Shown here in pieces: positions 34,094 through 42,828 of a DNA stretch of 64,000 bases. The stretch is from UBA1723 sp045629285 (lineage in GTDB: Bacteria; Bacteroidota; Bacteroidia; Bacteroidales; Paludibacteraceae), in NCBI GenBank assembly GCA_045629285.1, contig JAZQQY010000047.1, positions 1 to 64,000 on the forward strand, written 5' to 3'. The notes below the pieces were generated by a model that was given only the letters and a program-made list of their open reading frames with translations, ran no database searches and was not told where the DNA came from. The position numbers and the translations under genes are program-made. How positions within the stretch are numbered: position 1 is the first letter of the stretch; the number at the start of each line of letters is the position of its first letter.

Positions 34094-35002
34094 ATGATAA
34101 AGACGACTAACCGCAAGAACTTTATTCGTGAGCGTTCAACTGAGTTCACAGTTGACGAGTCTGCAAAACTATTTGAGTTTTTGCAGAAGAAGATTGGTTC
34201 AAGCCGAAACAACATCAAGGGTCTTTTGGCCAAGAGATTAGTGTCAGTAGACGGAGCTGTTGAGACACGCTACGACTTTGATTTGAAGAAGGGACAGAAA
34301 GTAAGTGTCAGCTTTACAGGCAAGAAAAACACTTTCGCTCATCCGAAAATCTCCATCATATATGAAGACGATGCATTCCTTGTAGTAGACAAGAAGGAAG
34401 GCATTCTTTCTGTGCCAGCACCCAACCATGCTGCAGAGGATACTGTATTGAAGGTTATGGTAGGCTATGTAAAGAAACAGAATCGCCAGAATGCTTTGTA
34501 TACTGTTCATAGAATCGACCGTGATACAAGCGGTGTGCTTATGTTTACTAAGACTCCTGAAGTGCAGCAGGCTGTTAAACTTCATTGGCATGATGCCGAC
34601 CACAGAAAGGTGTACTACGCTTTGGTAGAAGGAAATGTGGAGAAAGAAGAAGATACTATCGAGAGCTGGCTAAAGGAGGATCCTAAGACATACATTGTTC
34701 ACTCTTGCAACTACGACAATGGCGGAATGTATGCCGTTACTAAGTATAAGGTCATCCAGCGTGGCAACGGACGTACACTTTTAAAGTGTGAGATTCCTAC
34801 AGGAAGAAAGAACCAAATTCGTGTTCACATGCAGTCGATCGGACATCCGATTGTTGGCGATGTGAAGTATGGAGCACCTATCACAAGTGTTAAGCGTCTT
34901 TGCCTTCATGCAACATACTTGGCGATAAAAAACCCGATGAATGGGAAGATAATTTCATTCGAATCGCCAGTGCCTCGTATTTTCTATACAGTAATGAAGT
35001 AG
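34094..35002 (+). CDS. RluA-family pseudouridine synthase
   Basis: 302 residues from 34094; an alternative ATG at 34073 would overlap the last codons of ruvB. N-terminal S4 RNA-binding domain (SSRNNIKGLLAKRLVSVDG), then the catalytic domain with HRIDRDTSGVLMF holding the catalytic Asp, and 'GRKNQIRVHMQSIGHPIVGD'. It isomerises specific uridines in rRNA or tRNA. It could be RluD, RluC or another paralogue; the target is not readable. Cytoplasmic, in the glnS operon. Confidence 0.93.
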   Translation: MIKTTNRKNFIRERSTEFTVDESAKLFEFLQKKIGSSRNNIKGLLAKRLVSVDGAVETRYDFDLKKGQKVSVSFTGKKNTFAHPKISIIYEDDAFLVVDKKEGILSVPAPNHAAEDTVLKVMVGYVKKQNRQNALYTVHRIDRDTSGVLMFTKTPEVQQAVKLHWHDADHRKVYYALVEGNVEKEEDTIESWLKEDPKTYIVHSCNYDNGGMYAVTKYKVIQRGNGRTLLKCEIPTGRKNQIRVHMQSIGHPIVGDVKYGAPITSVKRLCLHATYLAIKNPMNGKIISFESPVPRIFYTVMK

Positions 35003-35006
35003 AAAA

Positions 35007-36125
35007 ATGGAGGATATTAAAGCCTATTTCAGAAAACCTAATGTTGAGGATATTTCTCTTCATTATGTCGACGATGCAAGCAACCTTGCTTCGTTCATTT
35101 CTCAGTATGATGAGGAATTTGACGTGGCAATCGTGGGAATCCCGACAAATTGGGGATCGCAGAAATATAATCCTTCTTCAGCTGATGCTCCAGACGGTGT
35201 AAGAAAATATCTTTACCGTTTGTGTGGTGATTTCCATACAACAAGAATTGCAGATTTGGGTAATATCAATGTTCAGCCTGATCAGTCGCCTATGGCTGCT
35301 GTCGCTGACGTTGTTTCCATACTTGTAGAGGCAGGAATAAAGGTTGTTTTGATCGGAGGTGGAGATAGCTGTAATCTTCCAATTTTGAAAGGAATGGCCC
35401 ATTCCATCGGGAAAATCAACTTTGTCAAGGTTGATTCATTGCTTACTTTAAGTGGTGCGGATGAACTTGCAAAGAGTGGAGGAGTGCTATCCTCATTTGA
35501 TGAGATTGCAGAGATCAAACAGGTCGACTGCATTGATGTGTTGGGCTATCAAACTTACCTTTGCTCGGAAGATAAACTTTCAAGAGCTGATGATCAGAGA
35601 ATCTGCTACACTCGTTTGGCAGAGGTGCAGGATAATGTTCAGAATATAGAGCCATTGCTTCGCGACAACGACTTCTTCTCAATTTCAGCACGTGCAGTCC
35701 GCAGCTCGGACATGCCGTCATGTGTAGCTATGCCAAACGGGTTATACGGAGAAGAAGCATGTCATTTGGCAAAGTTGGCAGGCTTGAGCGATAGGTCGTC
35801 TGTGTTCTATATCTCCGATGTATACGCCCAAAATGAGACATCTTTAGCCCTTTCTGCTCAGATAATCTGGCACTATCTTCACGGCATGGATCACCGTTAC
35901 AACGACTATCCGACAAACGATATCAACAACTATCGCAAGTCAATCGTTTACGATACACGCACCAATACCGAAGTCAAATTCTTCACTAATCCGTTGAACG
36001 GAAGATGGTGGGTGGAGATTCCTGGATATGATGGCAACAGAATAGTGTCGTGCAAAGAATCCGACTACGCTGCTATGGCTAATCGTGATGTTCCTGAAAT
36101 CTGGTTTAGACACTACATGAGATAG
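35007..36125 (+). CDS. Arginase-superfamily protein lacking metal ligands (pseudo-arginase)
   Basis: 372 residues with the arginase/formimidoylglutamase fold: 'VAIVGIPTNWGSQKYNPS', 'VLIGGGDSCNLP', and the C-terminal stretch 'GRWWVEIPGYDGNR'. Three metal-binding motifs are altered: GGGHD reads GGGDSCN, DAHxD reads VDSLLTLS, and the SxDxDxxDP motif reads SISARAVRSSDMP. So a two-manganese active site is not expected. Bacteroidetes have a conserved protein of this type near other housekeeping genes, often annotated as formimidoylglutamase. A structural or regulatory role is inferred. Last gene of the operon. Confidence 0.8.
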   Translation: MEDIKAYFRKPNVEDISLHYVDDASNLASFISQYDEEFDVAIVGIPTNWGSQKYNPSSADAPDGVRKYLYRLCGDFHTTRIADLGNINVQPDQSPMAAVADVVSILVEAGIKVVLIGGGDSCNLPILKGMAHSIGKINFVKVDSLLTLSGADELAKSGGVLSSFDEIAEIKQVDCIDVLGYQTYLCSEDKLSRADDQRICYTRLAEVQDNVQNIEPLLRDNDFFSISARAVRSSDMPSCVAMPNGLYGEEACHLAKLAGLSDRSSVFYISDVYAQNETSLALSAQIIWHYLHGMDHRYNDYPTNDINNYRKSIVYDTRTNTEVKFFTNPLNGRWWVEIPGYDGNRIVSCKESDYAAMANRDVPEIWFRHYMR

Positions 36126-36173
36126 GAATTCTGCGGTGAAAACGAGGATTTTTTGAGATTTATAGAGGAATTT

Positions 36174-36197
36174 GTAGAGACGGGGCATGCCCCGTCT
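36174..36197 (+). terminator. Terminator of the glnS operon
   Basis: A 20-base perfect palindrome at 36178-36197 preceded by gtag, followed by TTTAATATTG. Another gagacg-family hairpin. It marks the boundary between core genes and the restriction pair. Confidence 0.75.
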
Positions 36198-36282
36198 TTA
36201 ATATTGAAATATATTTTATGTTAAAATATGTGTCTTATGACAATTGATTTTGACTATATGACATAGTAATAAACAATTAAAA

Positions 36283-37671
36283 ATGGGTACAAAGTATGAT
36301 GAAATAGGGAAATCAATGGGTGCGTGTATTTTATGCGAACCAATTTTTGAGTATAGTAGAGTCTCTACGAATAAGTTAAAACAGTTGTCTATGTTTGGAG
36401 AAGAAACTGTGGAAACAATAAATGGAGATATTCGTGTTGTTGAACTTTTTGCTGGAGTTGGTGGTTTTAGAATTGGTTTTGAAAGAGCATCTGAGAAATT
36501 TAAGACCGTTTGGAATAATCAGTGGGAGCCTTCTACAACGAGACAGGATGCGAGTATTATTTATCAGAAAAGATTTGGCTCTGCTGGTCATTCAAATCAA
36601 GACATATCAACTGTACCCGTAGAGGAAATACCGGATTCTGAGATACTTTGTGGTGGCTTTCCATGCCAGGATTATTCAGTAGCGACAACACTTCATAATT
36701 CAAAAGGAATTGAAGGTAAAAAAGGGGTTTTATGGTGGCAAATTCATCGTATTCTTCGAGATAAGGGGATTAATGCCCCAAAATATCTTGTACTAGAGAA
36801 TGTAGATAGATTGTTAAGTTCTCCTGCAAAACAAAGAGGTCGTGATTTTGCATTGATTCTTACATCTTTATCAGATTTAGGATATTACGTTGAATGGAGA
36901 GTTGTTAATGCTGCAGAGTATGGCATGCCGCAACGACGTAAAAGAACTTATATTGTAGCATATCATAAAACAAGTAATATTGCAGAGCAATGGAATGCAA
37001 ATGCTGCTCAAGATCCTATTGATTGGATTGTAAAGAAAAGTGTACTTGGTAATGCTTTTGAATCTGATTTGGATAGTAAGAAGAATGCAAAGTCAGATTT
37101 TATATTGGAAGGAGATTTGGTTAACATAACTGATAATTTCAACAAATCTGAAAATGGTAAGGCTGCTAGTCCATTTGGAAATGCAGGATTTATGGCAAAT
37201 AGACAGGTTTGGTCTGTTGATGTTGTTCCTGTTTATGATGGTCCTTTTTTAACTCTTGGTCAAATAATAGTACCTGAAGACAAAGTGCCTGAGGAGTATT
37301 TTATTTCAGATGAGGATTTAAAGAAATGGACTTATTTGAAAGGTAGCAAGTCTGAAAAAAGAATGACCAAAGATGGTTATGAATATAACTATACAGAAGG
37401 AAGTATGACTTTCCCTGATGCTTTGGACAAACCTTCTCGTACAATTATTACTGGAGAAGGAGGAGCGGCTCCGTCCAGATTTAAGCATGTTATTCTTACT
37501 TCTTCTGGAAAGCATCGCCGTTTATTGCCTTTGGAATTGGAAAGACTAAATATGTTCCCTGATAATCATACTGAAGGAGCAACAGATGTTCGTCGTGCGT
37601 TTCTTATGGGTAATGCACTTGTGACGGGCATTGTTGAACGAATAGGAGTTGTTTTAAAACAAAGAATTTGA
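36283..37671 (+). CDS. DNA (cytosine-5) methyltransferase of a Sau3AI-like system
   Basis: 462 residues. Motif I is ELFAGVGGFRIGFE (54-67), motif IV GGFPCQDYS with the catalytic Cys128, motif VI LENVDRLL (171-178) and motif VIII QRRKRTYIVAY (217-227). The target-recognition region sits between 230 and 400, then motifs IX/X near the end (LPLELERLNMFPDNHTEGAT). It methylates cytosine at C5. With the Sau3AI-like nuclease that follows 1 base later, the likely target is GATC. A+T-rich relative to neighbours and flanked by hairpins, so probably acquired. Protects host DNA. Confidence 0.95.
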   Translation: MGTKYDEIGKSMGACILCEPIFEYSRVSTNKLKQLSMFGEETVETINGDIRVVELFAGVGGFRIGFERASEKFKTVWNNQWEPSTTRQDASIIYQKRFGSAGHSNQDISTVPVEEIPDSEILCGGFPCQDYSVATTLHNSKGIEGKKGVLWWQIHRILRDKGINAPKYLVLENVDRLLSSPAKQRGRDFALILTSLSDLGYYVEWRVVNAAEYGMPQRRKRTYIVAYHKTSNIAEQWNANAAQDPIDWIVKKSVLGNAFESDLDSKKNAKSDFILEGDLVNITDNFNKSENGKAASPFGNAGFMANRQVWSVDVVPVYDGPFLTLGQIIVPEDKVPEEYFISDEDLKKWTYLKGSKSEKRMTKDGYEYNYTEGSMTFPDALDKPSRTIITGEGGAAPSRFKHVILTSSGKHRRLLPLELERLNMFPDNHTEGATDVRRAFLMGNALVTGIVERIGVVLKQRI

Positions 37672-37672
37672 T

Positions 37673-39091
37673 ATGGATTACCCTTATGATATATATTCAA
37701 AAGATTCTATACTGGAGTATGGCCGTCAACTTTTAGGGAAATCTTTGCGCGAGTTGTGTCCTGAGGCTGTTGAATATAGTACAGGTAAGGGAAGACTAGG
37801 ACAAAGTGTGGAATTGTATCACTTTAAATATACTCCTAATTCAGAATCAGAGCCTGATTTTGCAGAAGCAGGAGTAGAATTGAAATGTACTCCATTAAAA
37901 GAGAATAATGATGGGAGTATGGTTTCAAAGGAACGCCTTGTATTGAATATCATTGACTATGTAGAAGAAGCTCAAAAAACATTTGAAACCAGTAGCTTTT
38001 GGCATAAGAATAAAATACTTCTACTTATGTTTTATTTACATGAGAAGGGAGTTAGTGTAGTTGATTTATTATTCAAAATAATACGCTTGTGGGATTTCCC
38101 TGACGTTGATAAAAAGATTATTAGAGATGATTGGAATAAACTCCATGACAAAATGGTAAATGGACTTGCTCATGAAATTTCTGAAGGAGATACTCTGTAT
38201 TTGGCGGCCTGTATGAAAGGTTCTAAATCAGGTGCTGAAATGAGAACTCAGTTTGTAAAAGATGCTCCTAGTGCACAACAAAGAGCATATTCGTTCAAAT
38301 CTAAGTATTTAAATACTATAATTCTTGATTCTTTGCTTCATCAAGAAATGTTTGATGGAGTATTTGTATCTGAAAAACAAAAACAAAAAATCTGTGAGTC
38401 GGTTAATGAAGTAAGCAATATTGTCAACAGTCTAGATGAATACAATGAAGAAGAGACTTTTGAACAGTTAGTAGAGCGAAGATTTGCACCATATTACGGA
38501 AAGAATATTTACGAAATAGAAAAACTTACTGATTTTGAAATTAGTAATAATCCTAAGTCTATTTCAAATAAAGTTGTTCATGCAATTCTTGGTATAAAGA
38601 CTCCCAGAATTAAGGAATTTGAAAAAGCCAACTTACAGCAAAAAACGATTAGATTAGAAGCAAATGGTAGTCTTAAAGAGTCTATGTCTTTTTCTCAAAT
38701 AGATTATAATGGAATTGTCTCTGAAGAAGAATGGGAGGACTCAAAATGGTATGAAATACTAACTCAACGTTTTTTATTCATCGTTTTTAGAAAAAGTGCT
38801 GATGGAGATAATAAAAATGCTAAACTAGAAAAAGTGTTCTTTTGGACAATGCCTAGAAAAGATTTGGAAGTCGCAAAAGAGTTTTGGAATGATACAAAGG
38901 ATAAAATTCGTGAGGATGTCTTTACAAAATTTTGGAAATTAAAAGATCATAATGTCTGTCATGTTCGACCCAAAGCAAAAGACAATAGTGATAAAATGAC
39001 GACTCCTTCAGGAAGAATGGAGACAAAGAAAGCTTATTGGCTAAATGCAGAATATATACTTGAAATAGTTAATGCCAATATGACAAAATAA
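37673..39091 (+). CDS. Sau3AI/MutH-family restriction endonuclease
   Basis: 472 residues. The N-terminal half carries the PD-(D/E)xK core: PDFAEAGVELKCTP gives Asp62, Glu69 and Lys71, preceded by 'STGKGRLGQSVELYHFKYTP', the MutH/Sau3AI fingerprint. The C-terminal half is the second, catalytically inactive MutH-like copy (DNA-binding) as in Sau3AI (489 residues). Expected cleavage: 5' side of GATC in unmethylated DNA. Follows the methylase after 1 base, so co-expressed. A weak hairpin with arms 39099-39104/39115-39120 follows. Confidence 0.9.
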   Translation: MDYPYDIYSKDSILEYGRQLLGKSLRELCPEAVEYSTGKGRLGQSVELYHFKYTPNSESEPDFAEAGVELKCTPLKENNDGSMVSKERLVLNIIDYVEEAQKTFETSSFWHKNKILLLMFYLHEKGVSVVDLLFKIIRLWDFPDVDKKIIRDDWNKLHDKMVNGLAHEISEGDTLYLAACMKGSKSGAEMRTQFVKDAPSAQQRAYSFKSKYLNTIILDSLLHQEMFDGVFVSEKQKQKICESVNEVSNIVNSLDEYNEEETFEQLVERRFAPYYGKNIYEIEKLTDFEISNNPKSISNKVVHAILGIKTPRIKEFEKANLQQKTIRLEANGSLKESMSFSQIDYNGIVSEEEWEDSKWYEILTQRFLFIVFRKSADGDNKNAKLEKVFFWTMPRKDLEVAKEFWNDTKDKIREDVFTKFWKLKDHNVCHVRPKAKDNSDKMTTPSGRMETKKAYWLNAEYILEIVNANMTK

Positions 39092-39398
39092 TGCCAACAT
39101 CTCCCCATTTCAGCGGAGATTTTGGATTTTATAGATTTACAACGCATAAGACTCTTTTATTCCTTACACGGACTGAGATTTACATCATCAACCCTTTCCA
39201 CTGAACCCTTTTGCCTAAATCAGTAAAAGTTTTCAGTAGAATTTTATTCATCGCCACCAATATGATTTTCTGTGTCTTTGCGGTGAATTACAAGACATGC
39301 TAAACTGTTGTCTTTATGTAAAAATGGTCTATGACCTTACGAAATGTGGTCAAAAAAGTGCGATTTCGTAACAATAAGACAAACTCTTAACTTTTATT
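39092..39398. other. Non-coding flank of the restriction pair
   Basis: A 307-base gap between the endonuclease and the MATE gene. Apart from the weak hairpin at 39099-39120 and a partial inverted repeat (ttcatcgccac with gcggtgaat near 39246-39289) I see no gene, RNA or repeat; low-complexity A+T-rich decay is the likely content. No attachment-site duplication was found on either side. Confidence 0.5.
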
Positions 39399-40736
39399 TT
39401 ACTTTAATTGCTTCAGCATCCACCATGCCAACGGAGACGCTAACAAGAATGATAGAAAATCTGATAAGGCTTGTGCGGCCTCCACACCCTCAAGCCCGAA
39501 TAAATATGGAAGGATTAGTATCGACGGGATGAAGAAGAAACCGTTGCGTGATGCTGCCAACAAATTCGCAGGTAGGGCTTTCCCCGTCGTCTGCAACATC
39601 ATATTGGTCATTTGAATCACTGAAACTAAAGGGAAGGTTAGCATCTGCCAACGTAGTGCTGGGGTGCCGACTGCAATCACCATCTCGTCGTCACGGAAAA
39701 TTCTGACCAATGTGTCGGCAAATGGTGAGCCTGCCGCAACACAGACAATCAGGAATATTGACGATGCTTTGACTGCAAACATATAGCCGTCGCGTACACG
39801 TTTATATAGTCCGGCTCCGTAGCAGAAACCACATAACGGTTGGAAACCTTGTCCGATGCCGATCACTACACTCTGGATGAAGAAGCAGATGCGCGTAACT
39901 ACCGACATCGCAGCGATTGCAGCGTCGCCATAAACGCCTGCAGCAACATTAAGCATGGATGTGCTTATCGCCATCAATCCTTGTCGTGTGAGTGAAGGCG
40001 ATCCTCCACGAATTATCTCCTTCGCATATTTGGCGGAGAAGGTTATATGCTTTGGGTTGATCCTTAAATTATTTCCTTTTCTTGACATTATGAAAATGAC
40101 GAAAAACCCGGATATTTGGCCCGTTAATGTACCTAAACCTGCGCCAAGGATTCCCATGTCGAACACGAAAATGAAAATAGGCACAAGCATCACGTTGATG
40201 ATGGCTCCACTTAGAATGCCATACATTGCTAGTGAGGCATTGCCTTGGAATCGCATCTGATTGTTGATTACAAGTGTGGAGATCATGAATGGACATCCAA
40301 TCAAGATGCATCGCATGAAGGTTTTTGCGTAAGGTAGGATAGTTGGTGTCGATCCGAGAAAAAGTGCCATTTCATCGAGGAAAATGAATCCAAACAATGA
40401 AATCAGGCAACTTATACCTAAGGCAGCAAAAAATGATGTGCTGGCCATTCTGCTGGCATCCTCAACCTCCTTTGCTCCAAGCTGACGGCTGATATATGTG
40501 CCGCTACCTTGTCCGAACAAAAATGCTATAGCTTGAATTACTGACATTAAGGAGAAAGACACTCCTACTGCTGCTGTCGCCTGGGTGTTGATTCTGCCGA
40601 CGAAGAAAGTGTCGGCCATGTTGTAGAAACTGGTCACAAGCATGCTCACGATAGTCGGCACGGCCATTGTGAGAATCACAGTCGAGATTTTTCCCGTTGT
40701 CAGGAATTCATAGTTTGTCCCAGTTTTTGCAGACAT
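39399..40736 (-). CDS. MATE family multidrug/cation efflux transporter
   Basis: 445 residues with 12 predicted membrane helices in two homologous halves. N-terminal 'ILTMAVPTIVSMLVTSFYNM' then 'ADTFFVGRI' is the MATE signature; the second half has 'QSVVIGIGQGFQPLCGFCYG'. These exporters expel cationic drugs or metabolites in exchange for Na+ or H+. Inner membrane. Own minus-strand promoter at 40762-40769 (TACCTTTG). It converges towards nothing on its left; single gene. Confidence 0.93.
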   Translation of the reverse strand: MSAKTGTNYEFLTTGKISTVILTMAVPTIVSMLVTSFYNMADTFFVGRINTQATAAVGVSFSLMSVIQAIAFLFGQGSGTYISRQLGAKEVEDASRMASTSFFAALGISCLISLFGFIFLDEMALFLGSTPTILPYAKTFMRCILIGCPFMISTLVINNQMRFQGNASLAMYGILSGAIINVMLVPIFIFVFDMGILGAGLGTLTGQISGFFVIFIMSRKGNNLRINPKHITFSAKYAKEIIRGGSPSLTRQGLMAISTSMLNVAAGVYGDAAIAAMSVVTRICFFIQSVVIGIGQGFQPLCGFCYGAGLYKRVRDGYMFAVKASSIFLIVCVAAGSPFADTLVRIFRDDEMVIAVGTPALRWQMLTFPLVSVIQMTNMMLQTTGKALPANLLAASRNGFFFIPSILILPYLFGLEGVEAAQALSDFLSFLLASPLAWWMLKQLK

Positions 40737-40761
40737 TTAGAGTGTATTTTGAGAAGTAGTA

Positions 40762-40769
40762 CAAAGGTA
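40762..40769 (-). promoter_or_regulatory. -7 promoter element of the MATE gene
   Basis: Reads TACCTTTG on the minus strand, 26 bases before the start codon. The T-rich tract of the adjacent hairpin (40787-40811) falls about where a -33 element should be. Confidence 0.6.
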
Positions 40770-40786
40770 CAAAAAATGATAAAAAA

Positions 40787-40811
40787 AGAGACGGCGAATT
40801 TCACCGTCTCT
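40787..40811 (-). terminator. Terminator of the MacAB-TolC operon
   Basis: Arms 40787-40794 and 40804-40811, 8 bp perfect with some inner pairing, T7 on the minus strand. Member of the gagacg family. Confidence 0.75.
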
Positions 40812-40849
40812 ACAATTATGCATTCAGCATTTATGATTCAGCATTGCCA

Positions 40850-42076
40850 TTATTCGTATCTCAATGCTGTAATAGGGTCCAACTTAGCGGCTTTTTTAGC
40901 AGGAAGCCATCCGAAGAAGATGCCGATGAACGCACTCACGAAGAATGCCATGAACACGGCTCCGACACTGATGACAAACGGAGCACCTATCACTTGCGCT
41001 ATGACGTAGGATGCTATTATACCTACGATGATTCCGATGATTCCTCCGACCACGCTCAACATACCACTCTCGATAAGGAACTGCCATAGCACGTCTTTCG
41101 CTTTGGCTCCAATTGCCATTCTCAATCCGATCTCCTTTGTACGCTCGGTTACTGTCACATACATGATGTTCATGATGCCGATACCGCCGACAATAAGAGA
41201 GATAATGGCTGTTGCTGTAAGTAGCGATGTGATTGTGCCGACTACGTTCGACATCATCTCCAACATCTCAGCTTGAGTGCGGACCTCGAAGTCGTTGTTG
41301 GCATCAGGAGAAAGGTTGTGGCTTGTACGAAGAATCTTTTCAATCTCCTCTGTGGCAAGCTGACAAACATCCTCGTTCTTTGCCGAAGCATAAATCATAT
41401 TTAGGTGATTCTGTGCCAAGATTCGTTTCTGAACTGTCGAATAAGGAGCAATAAGGATATCATCCTGGTCCTGACCCATACTGTTCTGACCTTTCTCTTC
41501 TAGCACGCCGATAACCTTCATAGGAATTTTGCCGAAACGGATTTCCTTACCGATAGGATTTTCATCCTCTTCAAATAGATTTTCGACTACTGTCTTTCCG
41601 ATCAAGCAGACTTTAGCGTATGTGGCAATGTCATGCTCCGTAAAATTCGTTCCGTAGGCGATTTCATACTTCTTGATGGCAAGATACTCCACGCTTCCAC
41701 CTTGCATTGATCCTGGCCAGTTTTTTGAGCCATTTACGAGCTGTCCAGAAGCGTTTACCGAAGGCGACACTGCATCTACATAGACTGCCTGTGCTTTTAT
41801 TGCCTCGACATCTGCCATTTTAAGCGACTGTGAATTGGCATTACCCAAGTTCACACCGCCTCCACGCTGATGAGCACGCATCACCATGATAAGGTTTGTA
41901 CCCATAGAAGAGATGTTCTCCTCGATCTGAGCCTTTGAACTCTGACCCATGTTGACCATGGCGATCACGGATGCGATACCGATGATGATGCCGAGCATTG
42001 TGAGCAATGCGCGAGTGGTGTTGCGCAACAAGGCTTCGTATGCTATTTTTATTAGATTTGCGAAATTCATAATCAA
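40850..42076 (-). CDS. MacB-like ABC transporter permease
   Basis: 408 residues. One N-terminal membrane segment (RALLTMLGIIIGIASVIAMV), a long periplasmic MacB_PCD domain, and three C-terminal segments with the FtsX signature (RTKEIGLRMAIGAKAKDVLW). The ATP-binding domain is a separate gene, as is typical for Bacteroidetes. With the adaptor and outer-membrane protein it forms a tripartite pump exporting substrates from the periplasm (antibiotics, peptides or toxins; not specified). Inner membrane. Four-base gap from the ATPase gene. Confidence 0.93.
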   Translation of the reverse strand: MIMNFANLIKIAYEALLRNTTRALLTMLGIIIGIASVIAMVNMGQSSKAQIEENISSMGTNLIMVMRAHQRGGGVNLGNANSQSLKMADVEAIKAQAVYVDAVSPSVNASGQLVNGSKNWPGSMQGGSVEYLAIKKYEIAYGTNFTEHDIATYAKVCLIGKTVVENLFEEDENPIGKEIRFGKIPMKVIGVLEEKGQNSMGQDQDDILIAPYSTVQKRILAQNHLNMIYASAKNEDVCQLATEEIEKILRTSHNLSPDANNDFEVRTQAEMLEMMSNVVGTITSLLTATAIISLIVGGIGIMNIMYVTVTERTKEIGLRMAIGAKAKDVLWQFLIESGMLSVVGGIIGIIVGIIASYVIAQVIGAPFVISVGAVFMAFFVSAFIGIFFGWLPAKKAAKLDPITALRYE

Positions 42077-42080
42077 TCAA

Positions 42081-42824
42081 TTAATAGTCATCAGATGCAG
42101 GAAGTGCGTCAAGGGCTGCCTGTGCGCTCTGTGTATCCACTGGTTCGTCCTTAGTCACTCTACCGTCACGAAGCATCACAACTCTTGATGTGAAAGCAGC
42201 GATATCTGGTTCATGGGTTACGAATGCAATTGTCTTGCCGGCTTCGTTCAAACGCTGGAAGAGACTCATGATTTCGTAGGATGTACGTGTATCAAGGTTT
42301 CCTGTCGCCTCGTCAGCAAGGATGATGACAGGGTCGTTGACGATGGCTCGTGCGATTGCCACACGCTGCTGCTGACCTCCTGACATCTGGCTTGGAAGGT
42401 GATACATTCTCTCCTCCAATCCTACAAGACGAAGTGCCTCTTCTGCTCTCTCTCTACGCTCTTTGGCATTTACATCAGGATTATAAAGCAATGGTAGCTC
42501 TACCTGTTCGATAGCCGCAGTACGTGGAAGAAGATTGTAGCTCTGGAAAACGAAGCCGATCTTCTTGTTGCGAATTTCCGACAACTTGTCGTTGGAGAAC
42601 CTTGATACCTCGATCTCGTCGATGTAGTATTCTCCAGATGTAGGTTTGTCCAAGCAACCAAGGATGTTCAGCATGGTACTCTTACCGCTACCGCTGGTGC
42701 CCATGATTGCCACAAACTCGCCTGCCTGTATTTCAAACGATACTCCACGCAAAGCACGCACAGTCTCACTTCCAACGATGAAATTGCGTTTGAGATCGTT
42801 GATTCTTATTATGGAATTTGCCAT
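42081..42824 (-). CDS. ABC transporter ATP-binding protein (MacB/LolD type)
   Basis: 247 residues. Walker A GTSGSGKSTMLN, Q-loop 'FVFQSYNLLPRTAA', signature MSGGQQQRVAIARAI, Walker B VIILADEATGNLD, H-loop FVTHEPDIAAF. The insert after the Q-loop is the one seen in the LolD/MacB/FtsE branch. It powers the permease that follows after 4 bases. Confidence 0.96.
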   Translation of the reverse strand: MANSIIRINDLKRNFIVGSETVRALRGVSFEIQAGEFVAIMGTSGSGKSTMLNILGCLDKPTSGEYYIDEIEVSRFSNDKLSEIRNKKIGFVFQSYNLLPRTAAIEQVELPLLYNPDVNAKERRERAEEALRLVGLEERMYHLPSQMSGGQQQRVAIARAIVNDPVIILADEATGNLDTRTSYEIMSLFQRLNEAGKTIAFVTHEPDIAAFTSRVVMLRDGRVTKDEPVDTQSAQAALDALPASDDY

Positions 42825-42828
42825 ACTC

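Noticed and set aside
36283..39091. Complete mobile element around the restriction genes
   Set aside because: No integrase, transposase, direct repeats or tRNA next to the pair; only base composition hints at transfer.
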